Of a DNA stretch of 64,000 nt, positions 15,936 through 25,482 are shown one piece after another (the first letter of the stretch is position 1; each line of letters starts with the position of its first letter). The stretch is taken from positions 124,001 through 188,000 of the forward strand of contig JAVJRG010000005.1 in assembly GCA_040218535.1 (NCBI GenBank), given 5' to 3'. The DNA comes from Lacipirellulaceae bacterium. Lineage in GTDB: Bacteria; Planctomycetota; Planctomycetia; Pirellulales; Lacipirellulaceae. A program made the translations under genes and the position numbers. Under the pieces are notes generated by a model. That model was not told where the DNA came from, searched no databases, and saw only the letters and a list, made by a program, of their open reading frames with translations.

Positions 15936-17260
15936 TCAGCCGAACACGCGCTCAAGTAGCTCGTCAGTCAGCCAGACCTGCTCACGTACGTCGACTTGAT
16001 TGAACACCGCGTTTACTTCTTGCGTGTCGTCAGTTGCGCTCGCTGGGACGATTGCGGACTTCACGTGGCTTTCGCTTACAACTGGTTCAGAGAGTGGTTT
16101 CGCAATCAACGCGATAGTTTCTGATTCGGCTAGCTCGTGTCGAATCTGGTTATGTTCAATCGCTGCGTCAATCAGTTCAAGCCTTGTTCGCTCTGTCGTA
16201 TGGACTTGAGCCTGCTGCACAGGCGGACTTGTTGCTGCTTGGAACTGTAGCGCCGCTTGCTGGGAGTTCTTTTGCCAAGTGAGAAAGTCGAGGCCGTCAG
16301 CGTCGCCATCTTGGTCAGCATCAGCGACGGCGCCGCTTGAGGTGCCGTAGTCTCCTTTCCAGAGGTTGAGGTCGGCTTGATCGACATTCCCGTTGACGCC
16401 GAAATCACCAGGCAAGTCTTGAACAAATGTAGCCGTCGTTAACGCCGACCATTGACCATTAAAGAGAGCGCGAGCCTGAATCGTTTGGCCATTGCCTGGC
16501 GTAATCGGAGAGTTGTAAACCTGCGCTGAGCTCAAGTTGATGCCGCCACCGATCGCACGCGGATCTGAACCGTCGAGCGTGTAATAGATTGCCCCCTGCG
16601 CTGCCGAAATCTGTAAGGCAAAACCTGAGGAAATCGTCCCGCCATACTGGTTGTAAGATGGCGCTGAAATGGTCGGGTAAAGCAAGCCTCCTTGAAGCTG
16701 ACCTAGTACAAGCGAATTTCGGCTGCCGAAGTAGCTGCCGGTAATCGAGTTGATCTCGTTCTGCCAATGGGTCTTGTTGCGTGGCGTATTGCGGACTGAA
16801 TCACCCCAACGGGCCGATTCGGCGATAATGCCTGGCTCGACCTGCGCTGCACGAGCCAAGATAAGAGCCTGACTCGCCGCAGGAGTCATCACCCCGCCGT
16901 CGAACATGTGTAGCCGTACGCGATCCGCGAAGGCGAGTCGATACTCAGGGCTGGCCAATAAGTCTTGGTGGAGGAACCCGGGATTAAACTGCGAGAACAG
17001 TCTATCGTTGCTGCTCGTGAAAGGCTCTGTGCGATCGATATTGTTGCTGAAGTTTGCGCCTAACGAGTGCTCGTTGTCGTGAATAAAGAACTGAAATCCG
17101 TGGTCGTTGGTCACTCGGTTGCGGATGCCGAACCAGTTGTTTGCCTTTTCATCTGCTAGAAACTGCGAAATCCCTGTATCGAACGCACCCGTGGAAAAAT
17201 CGTAAGCATGTAGTCGGCAAGATTCTCGACATCGAGCAAGATGGGGAGGCGAAGCTATCA
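15936..17260 (-). pseudogene. CotH-kinase/dockerin-type surface protein remnant, frameshifted and truncated
   Basis: The C-terminal 430 codons are intact: the end of a CotH-like domain (NNWFGIRNRV, FQFFIHDNEHSLG, IIAESARWGDS), then a chitobiase-like beta domain (IYYTLDGSDPRAIGG), then a dockerin-like segment with DxDxDxD calcium loops (ADADQDGDADGLDFLTW) and a long tail. The expected upstream motif, DVENLADYMLTIF, is present at about 17198-17240 but in another frame. The break falls near the A5 tract at 17195-17199, and a TGA-TAG pair closes that frame about 10 codons further upstream. The N-terminal kinase core is therefore missing as well as frameshifted. Full-length relatives are large exported proteins. 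Confidence 0.7.
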
Positions 17261-17407
17261 GTGCGATCATGCTCTTCGAGCCGGCTCCAAAAGATGGAAG
17301 TAAGCCCGACTGTAGATGGCAATTGATTCCCTGCGGCCGTTTCAGGAGCGCTTAGCAACTCACCCAATCGGCGAGGAGTTTACCTTTGTTGGGTGGATGA
17401 GGACTTT

Positions 17408-17423
17408 TGGCACGTAGCTTGCA
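17408..17423 (+). promoter_or_regulatory. Sigma-54 promoter, full consensus match
   Basis: TGGCACGTAGCTTGCA matches TGGCACG-N4-TTGCW at every defined position, preceded by a T run (TTTTGGCAC). It points away from the CotH remnant. Transcription would start near 17435. No convincing gene follows until 17897, and a hairpin with terminator features lies at 17626-17678. The transcript could thus be a short RNA of about 240 nt, or the leader of the DUF1549 gene. Confidence 0.6.
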
Positions 17424-17434
17424 TAAGACTTACT

Positions 17435-17680
17435 AGCCGCCAAGCAGCGGCCCTGATTCGCCGGAACACGAATCATGGGGCCGGGACAGAGAAGAGGCAC
17501 TGCAACTGGGCCGGCAAGAGAAGAAGCAGCAACCGCAAGACCTTTGAAAGCAATAGTTTAGGGCGTTTTTCGACTTAATTACCCTCCCCGTAAGTCGAGG
17601 AACTCCCGCTCAAAGGTCACGTTCAAGGCGGGTCTGGGATGCACCTGAAGAGGCATTCCCAGGCCCGCCTGTTGCTTTTG
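17435..17680 (+). ncRNA. Candidate sigma-54-dependent short RNA, tentative
   Basis: The segment is bounded by a consensus sigma-54 site and a GC-rich hairpin followed by a T-rich stretch. It contains an internal hairpin (TCGACTTA at 17570-17577 with TAAGTCGA at 17591-17598). It also holds a 28-codon frame (17475-17561) with only a weak ribosome binding site. No known RNA family was recognised. The extent is inferred from the flanking signals. Confidence 0.3.
17626..17678 (+). terminator. Terminator-like hairpin
   Basis: The arm AGGCGGGTCTGGGATGC (17626-17642) pairs with GCATTCCCAGGCCCGCCT (17653-17670) with one bulge and one mismatch. It is followed by GTTGCTTTTGG, a weak U-tract. Confidence 0.55.
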
Positions 17681-17896
17681 GTGTGTTGCAAAATTGAACA
17701 CTTGGGCGATTTTGCTTCACCTCGAAATAGAACATTTGCGGTTTGCCTATCCTGATTGGCAAGTCGATCACTAGGCTCCAACTTTTAGCCGCGTTGAAAT
17801 CTCAAGGCTGCGTTTCCAATCGCTTTTCAACTTCCTGTACGATAGAGGGTAGAGATAGCCAGCTCGACATCTCCAGAAAGCACTCGACGGGGCATT

Positions 17897-19723
17897 ATGC
17901 GTTTCACTTGCCAGACATTAGGTCGCAAACACACGGTCAACCTGTTACGCGTCTTGTTGGCGACGCTAACTGGCTTCGCCGTCATGCTTTCTTTCGCACA
18001 CTCAGCAAGTGCAGAGGATTCAGCTCGCGACTCCAGCGCTCAGTTCTCCAGCCAACTGATTGACGACCTCATCACGAGGGGTTGGAAGGAATATGGCTTC
18101 GCACCTTCGAAAGAAGCCACCGACACTGAGTGGTGTCGGCGCTTGTATCTTGATGTGCTTGGTCGCATTCCAACGGTCGAGGAACTAGAGAGCTTCACCA
18201 ATCAGAAACGAACGGCTGACCGTGATGAAAAACTAGTCGAGAAGCTCCTAGGACCCGAGTACGTCGACGAGTACGCACGCAACTGGACCACGATTTGGAC
18301 CAACACGCTCATTGGTCGCACCGGTGGCACGGATCGCCGTGCGTTAACGAGCCGTCCGGGCATGATGCAGTACCTGGAAAGAGTGTTGCTTGAGAACAAG
18401 CCCTATCACCTGATGGCTCGCGACCTGATCACGGCCACAGGCGATGCTCGGCCTGATATGGAAAACTTCAACGGGGCGGTCAACTTCTTGGTCGAGAAGC
18501 TCGATGAGAATGGTGTCCAAGCCACGGCGAAGACCTCCCAGATTTTCCTTGGCATGAACGTCCAATGCACTCAGTGCCATAATCATCCATTCAACGAGTA
18601 CCAGCAAAATCAGTTCTGGGAACTCAACGCCTTCTTCCGTCAAACGCGAAACGAGATTGAGCGGATGATGGACGACGACAATCCAAAACCTTTCGCAACA
18701 CTTATCGACGACAACTTCGGTGGCGAAGGGCGCATGTTGGGTGATCGCCGTCGCGAGGTCGTGCTAGAAATGCGTGACGGCAAGCTGGTCGATCGCGACG
18801 CGGCAAGCGTACACGCAGCACCCACTTATTACGAACTTCGCAACGGCCAAGTCCGCGTCGCCTACCCCGTATTTGTGGACGGCACCTCACTGGCGGAAAA
18901 GTACGCCGACAAAGGCGAAGACTACGGCAACAGCGGGGCAATCGAGCAGATTAACCGCCGCGCTGAGCTCGCCGAGATGATTCTTGATGCAGATCAGTTT
19001 GAGCAGGCCTTAGTGAATCGCTATTGGGCACATTTCTTTGGCCACGGCTTTACCAAGCCGATTGACGATATGGGGCCTCATAATCCTCCCTCGCACCCTG
19101 AGTTGCTCGAGCAATTAGCTCAAGACTTCCGGCGTTCCGAGTTTGACCTCAAGGGCCTGATTCGCCGCATTGTTCTGAGCAAGCCTTATCGACTCAGCAG
19201 TCGTATGAATAGCAGCAATGCCGAGGACGATCCGGCGTTGGGTCGGCCACCCATGTTCAGCCGTTTTTATGTTCGCCAAATGCAGGCAGAGCAGTTGTTC
19301 GATTCATTGTTGATCGCGACCGAAGCCGATGCCCAGGCTACGAGTGATAAGAATCGCGACATGATGAAAGCTCGCTGGCTCCGTCAGTTCAGCACGGCTT
19401 TTGGTAATGATGAAGGCACGGAGTCGACCAGCTTCAATGGTTCGATCCCCCAAGTGCTAACGCTCATGAATGGCGATCTCACAAAGAAGGCCATCCGCAC
19501 GAAGGGAGAGAGCTTTCTTGGACGTGTTGCGAACGACACTTCTCTGAGCAACGCTCAGAAGTTTGAATATTTGTACAAGGCGGGGCTCAGCCGCAAGCCC
19601 TCGAAAGAAGAACGCAAGGTTTGCAATCAGTTGCTCGCCAGTCGCAAGGGCGATGTGGCTGGGACTTTGCAAGACGTGTGGTGGGCGGTGTTGAATAGTA
19701 ATGAGTTTATTTTGATTCACTAA
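17897..19723 (+). CDS. DUF1549/DUF1553 domain protein
   Basis: A 608-residue exported protein of a family greatly expanded in planctomycetes. A signal-like segment (VLLATLTGFAVMLSFAHSASA) is followed by DUF1549 (about 45-245: EWCRRLYLDVLGRIPTVEEL) and DUF1553 (about 340-600: ALVNRYWAHFFGHGFTKPID and PSHPELLEQLAQDFRRSEFD). The motif CTQCHNHPF near residue 223 could bind one c-type haem, but the separate N-terminal cytochrome domain of larger relatives is missing. It is followed by a DUF1501 gene, its usual partner; together they are thought to act outside the cytoplasm, with unknown substrate. The sigma-54 site lies about 470 bp upstream. Confidence 0.88.
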   Translation: MRFTCQTLGRKHTVNLLRVLLATLTGFAVMLSFAHSASAEDSARDSSAQFSSQLIDDLITRGWKEYGFAPSKEATDTEWCRRLYLDVLGRIPTVEELESFTNQKRTADRDEKLVEKLLGPEYVDEYARNWTTIWTNTLIGRTGGTDRRALTSRPGMMQYLERVLLENKPYHLMARDLITATGDARPDMENFNGAVNFLVEKLDENGVQATAKTSQIFLGMNVQCTQCHNHPFNEYQQNQFWELNAFFRQTRNEIERMMDDDNPKPFATLIDDNFGGEGRMLGDRRREVVLEMRDGKLVDRDAASVHAAPTYYELRNGQVRVAYPVFVDGTSLAEKYADKGEDYGNSGAIEQINRRAELAEMILDADQFEQALVNRYWAHFFGHGFTKPIDDMGPHNPPSHPELLEQLAQDFRRSEFDLKGLIRRIVLSKPYRLSSRMNSSNAEDDPALGRPPMFSRFYVRQMQAEQLFDSLLIATEADAQATSDKNRDMMKARWLRQFSTAFGNDEGTESTSFNGSIPQVLTLMNGDLTKKAIRTKGESFLGRVANDTSLSNAQKFEYLYKAGLSRKPSKEERKVCNQLLASRKGDVAGTLQDVWWAVLNSNEFILIH

Positions 19724-19728
19724 TGTCG

Positions 19729-19847
19729 TGTCATTCCGACAGGTGTCTCAGCACCGGAGGAATCCGGTTCGTATTCTAGTTGGCTTTCAAAGCGAACAAG
19801 AATACAGACCGGATTCCTAGGTCGGCGAGCCTCCCGTCGGAATGACA
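19729..19847. repeat. Inverted repeat module TGTCATTCCGAC, copy 1
   Basis: Outer arms TGTCATTCCGAC (19729-19740) and GTCGGAATGACA (19836-19847) are exact complements. Inner arms around GGAATCCGGT and ACCGGATTCC also pair. The last 28 bases (19820-19847) are identical to 58669-58696. It sits between the DUF1549 and DUF1501 genes. Confidence 0.85.
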
Positions 19848-19871
19848 TGAAAACCTAACTCCTAACGAACA

Positions 19872-21146
19872 ATGACCATGCACTCATCACCACGCACCTC
19901 CGGAATGTCCCGCCGTCACTTCATGTCACACCTGGCCGGTGCTTCGGCGCTCGCCGGGCCTGCTTGGGCATTCACCAATACGCTCCGCGCGAACGCGGCG
20001 ACACTTAAGAAGAATCAGAAGTCGTGCATTATGTTGTGGATGGGTGGTGGTCCGCCAACGATTGATATGTGGGATATGAAACCCGGCGCGACGACCGGCG
20101 GCCAGTTTAATCCGATCGCCACCACCGGTGAATCGCAAATTAACGAGCTGATGCCGAAGCTCGCTGAGCAGATGAAGCACCTGTCGGTCGTGCGTTCGAT
20201 GAGTACCCGTGAAGCGGACCATACCCGCGGCACCTACTACATGCGTACCGGCTACGTGCCGAATCCCAACATCGAGCATCCTAGCTACGGGTCGGTCGTG
20301 GCACACGAAATAGGAACGAAAACGAAGGGCTTGGAAATCCCACCTTTCGTCGCAATCGGCGGCTCGGGAGGCGGGCCAGGATTCCTGGGCATGACTTACG
20401 CGCCGTTCCAAGTCAATTCCAACGGTCGCATGCGGGACATGCAAATGGGCGTTGAGGATTGGCAACTCGCGGATCGGATGAAGCTGCTGAGCCTTCTGGA
20501 ACGCCGCTTTGTCAATCAGAAACGTGGCCCCGCACCGGAAGAACACGCCAAAGTGCTCGAAAGCACTCTGCAGTTGATGACAAGTGAGCAGTTGGTTGCC
20601 TTTAAGGTGGATCAAGAGCCGCAAGCGATGCGCGATCGCTACGGCAACGATTCGCTCGCCCGCAGTTGCCTGCTTTCGCGTCGCCTCGTGGAAGCAGGCG
20701 TACCTTTCGTTGAAGTGAACTTTGGCGGATGGGACTTGCACCAGAATTGCTTCACGTCGCTCGAAGAAAAATTGCCTCGCCTGGATCATGCACTGGCGAC
20801 GCTGACTCAAGACCTAAGCGAGCGTGGTTTGCTGGACGATACGGTGATCGTCTGCATGGGCGAGTTCGGACGCACTCCGCGTATCAACGAAAACGCCGGT
20901 CGCGATCACTGGGCACGCAGTTGGAGCGTCTTGGCCGGTGGCGGCGGACTCGCCGGGGGGCGGGTGATCGGTTCAACCAACGCCGATGGGACCCAAGTCA
21001 CCAGCGAGCCCTACAGCAGCGAAGATCTAATGGCTACCGTCTGCCAAGCGATGGGCATTTCGTTGCAGACCGTGTTCACGGCGAACAACGGTCGACCGAT
21101 GAAGATTGCGAACAGCGGGAAACTCATTGAAGGGCTTATTGCTTAA
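19872..21146 (+). CDS. DUF1501 domain protein with Tat-type signal
   Basis: A 424-residue protein beginning with a twin-arginine signal (SRRHFMSHLAGASALAGPAW), so it is probably exported folded by the Tat system. The remainder matches the DUF1501 / sulfatase-like fold of planctomycetes. Motifs include MLWMGGGPPTIDMWDMKP, EADHTRGTYYMRTGY, FVEVNFGGWDLHQN, and VIVCMGEFGRTPRINENAGR with DHW, which resemble the metal site of the alkaline phosphatase superfamily. It is co-oriented with the DUF1549/1553 gene, its standard partner, 148 bp upstream across an inverted repeat. The reaction is unknown. Confidence 0.92.
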   Translation: MTMHSSPRTSGMSRRHFMSHLAGASALAGPAWAFTNTLRANAATLKKNQKSCIMLWMGGGPPTIDMWDMKPGATTGGQFNPIATTGESQINELMPKLAEQMKHLSVVRSMSTREADHTRGTYYMRTGYVPNPNIEHPSYGSVVAHEIGTKTKGLEIPPFVAIGGSGGGPGFLGMTYAPFQVNSNGRMRDMQMGVEDWQLADRMKLLSLLERRFVNQKRGPAPEEHAKVLESTLQLMTSEQLVAFKVDQEPQAMRDRYGNDSLARSCLLSRRLVEAGVPFVEVNFGGWDLHQNCFTSLEEKLPRLDHALATLTQDLSERGLLDDTVIVCMGEFGRTPRINENAGRDHWARSWSVLAGGGGLAGGRVIGSTNADGTQVTSEPYSSEDLMATVCQAMGISLQTVFTANNGRPMKIANSGKLIEGLIA

Positions 21147-21153
21147 CATCGCT

Positions 21154-21249
21154 GTTAGTTTTCAGTTTGAAGTTTTCAGTGTTTAGTTCTACGGAGCTCG
21201 TTTGCTTTGAACTTGAGACTGAAAACTGAACACTGACAACTGAAAACTC
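21154..21249. repeat. Inverted repeat of AGTTTTCAGT units
   Basis: The left arm (21154-21190) and right arm (21215-21249) are built from AGTTTTCAGT / ACTGAAAACT units and pair imperfectly. Related direct units occur at 12317-12363 and 38622-38654. It fills the gap between the convergent DUF1501 and ychF genes and reaches the ychF stop codon. Confidence 0.75.
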
Positions 21250-22341
21250 TCACACATTAAACAAGAAGTGACACACGTCGCTGTCTTGCATGACGTACTC
21301 TTTCCCTTCGACGCGCATCTTGCCGGCTTCGCGAATGGCTTTTTCGCTGCCGTGCTCTTGAAGGTCGTCGACGGAGTACGTTTCGCAGCGGATAAAACCG
21401 CGCTCGAAATCGCTGTGGATCACTCCAGCGGCTTGGGGGGCGGTGGCACCGACGGGGATCGTCCAAGCGCGGATTTCTTTCTCGCCTGCCGTGAAATAGC
21501 TTTGCAGGCCCAGTAACTTGTAGGCTGCCCGAGCTAGTACTGCCAAGGCAGGTTCTTCCAGGCCAAGGCTTTCGAGCATCTCGGCTCGCTCGTCGTCGTC
21601 GAGCTCGGCAAGTTCTGATTCGAGACTCGCACAAACGGGGACGACGGCCCCTCCTTCAGACGCTGCACGTTCGCGAACTTTCGTCACATGCGTGCCTTCA
21701 CCGGCTAGGTCGTCCTCATGAACATTCGCGACATACAACACTTGTTTGGCGGTGAGTAGCTGGCACTCTTTGAACGCTTTCGCGAGTGCGGCATCATCAA
21801 AAGAAAGCGAACGAACCGGCTTGCCATCGGCAAGCAACGCCTGACAGGCTTCGAGGACTTCCACCCGCTGCTTCGCCTCCTTATCGCCAGTGCGAGCCGT
21901 GCGTCGTGCTTTATCGAGCATCGTTTCGACCGACTGCAGATCAGCCAACATCAGTTCCGTATCGATTGTCTCAATGTCACGAATCGGATCGACCCCGCCA
22001 TCGACATGCACGACGTCGGCATCTTCAAAACAACGCACCACGTGCAGGATGGCGTCGACGGTACGGATGTGCGAAAGAAACTTGTTGCCAAGACCTTCCC
22101 CTTCGCTCGCCCCGCGGACGATGCCCGCGATGTCGACCAGTTGCAAAACGGCGGGAATGACCTTCTGTGTTTCGATGAACGACTCAATCGTCGCCAGTCG
22201 CGGATCGGGGACCGGGACCGCGCCGACGTTGGGTTCGATCGTGCAGAAGGGATAATTCTCACTGGCGATCCCCGCCGAGGTGAGTGCGTTAAACAGCGTT
22301 GATTTGCCGACGTTGGGAAGGCCGACGATGCCTGCTTCCAT
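21250..22341 (-). CDS. ychF: Ribosome-binding ATPase YchF
   Basis: The start was set at ATG 22341, giving 363 residues and the canonical beginning [20 protein letters not shown]. An upstream in-frame start at 22404 only adds residues encoded by a TGATTGATGAAT-type repeat. The Obg-related P-loop is at 7-15, switch motifs DIAGIV and [10 protein letters not shown] follow, and NVHEDD replaces NKxD, which is why YchF prefers ATP over GTP. The C-terminal TGS domain includes [12 protein letters not shown]. It binds ribosomes and takes part in stress responses. Single gene. Confidence 0.95.
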   Translation of the reverse strand: MEAGIVGLPNVGKSTLFNALTSAGIASENYPFCTIEPNVGAVPVPDPRLATIESFIETQKVIPAVLQLVDIAGIVRGASEGEGLGNKFLSHIRTVDAILHVVRCFEDADVVHVDGGVDPIRDIETIDTELMLADLQSVETMLDKARRTARTGDKEAKQRVEVLEACQALLADGKPVRSLSFDDAALAKAFKECQLLTAKQVLYVANVHEDDLAGEGTHVTKVRERAASEGGAVVPVCASLESELAELDDDERAEMLESLGLEEPALAVLARAAYKLLGLQSYFTAGEKEIRAWTIPVGATAPQAAGVIHSDFERGFIRCETYSVDDLQEHGSEKAIREAGKMRVEGKEYVMQDSDVCHFLFNV

Positions 22342-22344
22342 GGA

Positions 22345-22504
22345 ATTTATGATTGATGAATGATGATTGATGAATTGCTGAGGCGTCGATTCTAGACGAA
22401 CCAACCTTCAAGAAATAGCGGCCAGTTGTGAACCACGAATAAGTCGAAAACCACGAATCTGCAGCGCCATCCTTATTCGTGCTATTCGTCTTATTCGTGG
22501 TTCC
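22345..22504. repeat. ATTCGTGGTT inverted repeat and GATTGATGAAT tandem
   Basis: The bases just upstream of the ychF start (22345-22372) are tandem copies of a TGATTGATGAA-type unit. From 22431 to 22504, AACCACGAATAA pairs with TTATTCGTGGTT across several CGAAT units. The same module occurs at 12418-12520. Its right end overlaps the last codons of the next gene. Confidence 0.6.
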
Positions 22505-25406
22505 TACCTGAAGATTTCGCTCGCACCACTTCGACCCAGTGCTTCGCTTCGACGCCCAGAAAGTCGCTTAGTTGTTGGCGGCAAGACGTGCCGGGGGCGA
22601 CGACCGTGTGGCCTGCTTTCACGGCTTCTCGCACTGCGGGGAAGAGGCGATCCTCGCCGATTTGCTCTGAGAGATCGTAGTGCGAGTAGCCGAAGGACCC
22701 CGCCATGCCGCAGCAGCCGGCTTCGATCTCGGTGAGCGTTGTTCCCTCAATCGAATCGAACAGCTTATGCAAATCCTGCGTGCCAAACACGGCCTTCTGA
22801 TGACAATGGCCGTGGAGCTTCAGCTCGACGGCATCGCACTCAAGTTCGATGCCTTCACTCAGCAGGAAGCTCTCCAAGAGCTGAACCTTCTCGGCGACGC
22901 GCTTGCCAGCAGCTTGATCATCGACCAGATCAGGTAAGTCGTCCGCTAATGATGAAGCACACGACGGTTCCAGGCACACGATCGGCAAACCTTCGCTGGC
23001 ATACTTGTCGAGGTTCGCGATCGTCTCCGCCCCGTGCTGCTTCGCCTCGTCAACGAGGCCCACAGAAATCCGCGGACGCTGACAACAGCCGGCTCTGGCG
23101 AGGATGACTTCGTAGCCGAGTGACTGAAGCAACTCGAATGCCGCTCGGCCGATGTTCGGCTCAAGATAGTTTGCAAACGTGTCGTCGAAGAGCACAACCT
23201 TTCCACGCGTGACGTTGCTTCGAGACGAGCTTTGAGCGAGTAGTTTTTCCAAACTCTCTGGAGCCGGGGTGGGAAGCGGTCGTCGCGGATCGACACCGGT
23301 CCCATATTCGATGAGTTTGCGTGCCCCTGGAAGCTTTGTCACGAAACTCGCGAGCTTGCCGAATCGATTGCCATACTTGCGGAGCTGATCAGGAAACTCA
23401 CCAAAGAGCTTCGCCGAACGTGGCACACCGTGTTGCTTGTAGCGCAACTGGAGGGAATCGGCCTTCATCTTTGCCATGTCCACGGCATTGGGACATTCGC
23501 TTTTACAGGCCTTGCAACTGAGACAGAGTTCGAGAACTTTGTGAACTTCATCGGAGCCTAGCGCGGCCAACGCATCTCCATCGAGTTGCCCACTCATGGC
23601 GAGACGTAAAGCATTCGCCCGACCGCGGGTGCTGTCCTGCTCCTCGCGTGTCGCCATGTACGAGGGGCACATGACGCCGGAGCCAACCTTGCGGCAGGCA
23701 CCAACGCCGTTGCATTGCTCGACCGCTAAGCGGAACCCTCCTTGGTCGCCGTAGCGAAAGCCTGTCGGGATTTCCGGTGCCTTGTAAGCGGAGCCATATC
23801 GGAGCATGCTCGGGTCGATCATAGAGGGGGCATCGACGATCTTACCAGGATTCATCAAGCCTTTGGGATCAAACAGTCCCTTCACCTGGCGAAAGGCTTC
23901 GTAAAGCTTCGGTCCGTAAAAGCGAGGCACGTACTCACCACGGAGCTGGCCATCGCCGTGTTCGCCGGCAAACGCTCCACCATATTGAACCACCAATTCG
24001 AATGCTTCGTCGGCGATGCCCTTCATGTGCTCCTGATGTTCGCGGAGATGCAAGTCCAGCTCCGGCCGGAAATGGATGACTCCCACTGAAGCGTGTGCAT
24101 ACATGGTGCTGGCAACACCGCGTCGGTCGCAGATAGCTTTCAGCTTGTCGATGTATTCGGCGAGAACTTCAACAGGCACGCAAGCATCTTCGACGAAGGC
24201 CTGGCCTTTGACGGATCCTTTCACGTTGGAGATGAGGCCCAAACCGAGGCGGCGAGTCTCCCACACTTTTTTATGTTCGGCAGGGTCGAATAGGGTAGGG
24301 GAGTCGTAACAATCGCGGGAGTGTGTTCCCCAGACGGCTAAGCCGCGAGCGGCTTGTTCGACTTCTTCTTCATCGCCAGAGAATTCAACAATGAGAATGG
24401 CGCCGGGCTCACCGACGATCCAATCGGCCAGCTTGCGTGTCGAGGCGTTCGTCTTCGCTTCCTTGAGGACTTTTCCATCAAGCATCTCGATCGCTGATGG
24501 ACCATGTTTAAGAATCTCCGGGACGGCTGCGAGCGATTCGATCTCGTCATGAAAATGCAGCAGGCACAGGGCGGTTTTCTTGGGAAGCGGTACCAGTCGG
24601 AGTTTCGCTTCCGTGACGGTGGCGAGTGTCCCTTCAGCGCCGACGATCAACGAACTTAGATTCCAAGCACGTGGACCTGCATTGTCGCGCGGGCCGATGG
24701 GCCCCGTGTAGCCGGCGCCGTCGACGAACTCATCAAGGTTATAGCCCGCGACGCGACGCATGATGTTGGGATAACGGGCGAGGATCTCCTCGCGATTGGC
24801 ATCAATGATTGACTGAAGACCCTTTTCAAGATCGTTGTTCGAATCGGCACCGGGAGTGAACTGCGAGAGTGAAAGCGTGCGTCCTCCCGCGAGTACGACC
24901 TTGGTTCCCAGCACATGGTCAACGGTCCTTCCATGAACGACCGATCGCGTTCCCGAAGAGTTATTGCCAATCATTCCCCCAACCGTGGCACGAGACGATG
25001 TGGCCGGATCGGGGGCGAATTGCAGGCCGTGTCCGACGAGTTGCTGATTCAGGTGATCGCGGACGACGCCTGTTTCGACGCGAGCCCAGTTTTCGTCCGC
25101 GTTGACTTCCAAAACTCGGTTCACGTGGCGAGAGAGATCGAGCACCATCCCGGGGCCAAACGTCTGCCCGGAGAGGGCAGTGGCTCCGCCGCGGGGCGTG
25201 ATTGGCATGTCGTAGGCGGCAGCAAACGCGAGTGCTGCTCGCACATCCTCTTGGTCCGCCGGGGCAACGACGCATGCTGGGGTGATTTGGTAGTGGCTCG
25301 CGTCGGTGGCGTGGATGCCACGGATCACCGGGTCGAACGAAACTTCGCCACGAACTGCCTCGCGAAGATCACGCTTGAGTTTTTCAGTGACTGGAAAGGT
25401 TTTCAT
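22491..25406 (-). CDS. FAD-linked oxidase fused to Fe-S oxidoreductase
   Basis: A 971-residue fusion (start at MKTFPVTEK, codon 25406). Residues about 45-270 are an FAD-binding type 4 domain (PITPRGGATALSGQTFGPGM). About 290-540 is the matching C-terminal FAD-oxidase domain (AGEHGDGQLRGEYVPRFYG). About 560-680 carries Fe-S cysteines (CNGVGACRK and LCLSCKACKSECP). The end has two cysteine-rich motifs (AGCCQRPR, AGCCGMAGSFGYS). This arrangement is that of YdiJ / D-lactate or 2-hydroxyacid dehydrogenases linked to the respiratory chain. The exact substrate is not clear. TATACT lies 7 nt before the start codon, so the leader may be very short. It is divergent from cutA. Confidence 0.88.
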   Translation of the reverse strand: MKTFPVTEKLKRDLREAVRGEVSFDPVIRGIHATDASHYQITPACVVAPADQEDVRAALAFAAAYDMPITPRGGATALSGQTFGPGMVLDLSRHVNRVLEVNADENWARVETGVVRDHLNQQLVGHGLQFAPDPATSSRATVGGMIGNNSSGTRSVVHGRTVDHVLGTKVVLAGGRTLSLSQFTPGADSNNDLEKGLQSIIDANREEILARYPNIMRRVAGYNLDEFVDGAGYTGPIGPRDNAGPRAWNLSSLIVGAEGTLATVTEAKLRLVPLPKKTALCLLHFHDEIESLAAVPEILKHGPSAIEMLDGKVLKEAKTNASTRKLADWIVGEPGAILIVEFSGDEEEVEQAARGLAVWGTHSRDCYDSPTLFDPAEHKKVWETRRLGLGLISNVKGSVKGQAFVEDACVPVEVLAEYIDKLKAICDRRGVASTMYAHASVGVIHFRPELDLHLREHQEHMKGIADEAFELVVQYGGAFAGEHGDGQLRGEYVPRFYGPKLYEAFRQVKGLFDPKGLMNPGKIVDAPSMIDPSMLRYGSAYKAPEIPTGFRYGDQGGFRLAVEQCNGVGACRKVGSGVMCPSYMATREEQDSTRGRANALRLAMSGQLDGDALAALGSDEVHKVLELCLSCKACKSECPNAVDMAKMKADSLQLRYKQHGVPRSAKLFGEFPDQLRKYGNRFGKLASFVTKLPGARKLIEYGTGVDPRRPLPTPAPESLEKLLAQSSSRSNVTRGKVVLFDDTFANYLEPNIGRAAFELLQSLGYEVILARAGCCQRPRISVGLVDEAKQHGAETIANLDKYASEGLPIVCLEPSCASSLADDLPDLVDDQAAGKRVAEKVQLLESFLLSEGIELECDAVELKLHGHCHQKAVFGTQDLHKLFDSIEGTTLTEIEAGCCGMAGSFGYSHYDLSEQIGEDRLFPAVREAVKAGHTVVAPGTSCRQQLSDFLGVEAKHWVEVVRAKSSGRNHE

Positions 25407-25482
25407 GCGTCGAGTATACCATCGGCACAACGAAAAACATCATGCGAACAACATCATGCCGTCTTGCGGGAAGAACGAACTC

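Noticed and set aside
22342-22404. N-terminal extension of ychF
   Set aside because: The added residues come from tandem GATTGATGAAT-type sequence, and the shorter protein starts exactly as known YchF.
23418-23436. TGGCACACCGTGTTGCT as a sigma-54 site
   Set aside because: Spacing is one base too long and it lies inside the FAD/Fe-S oxidase gene.
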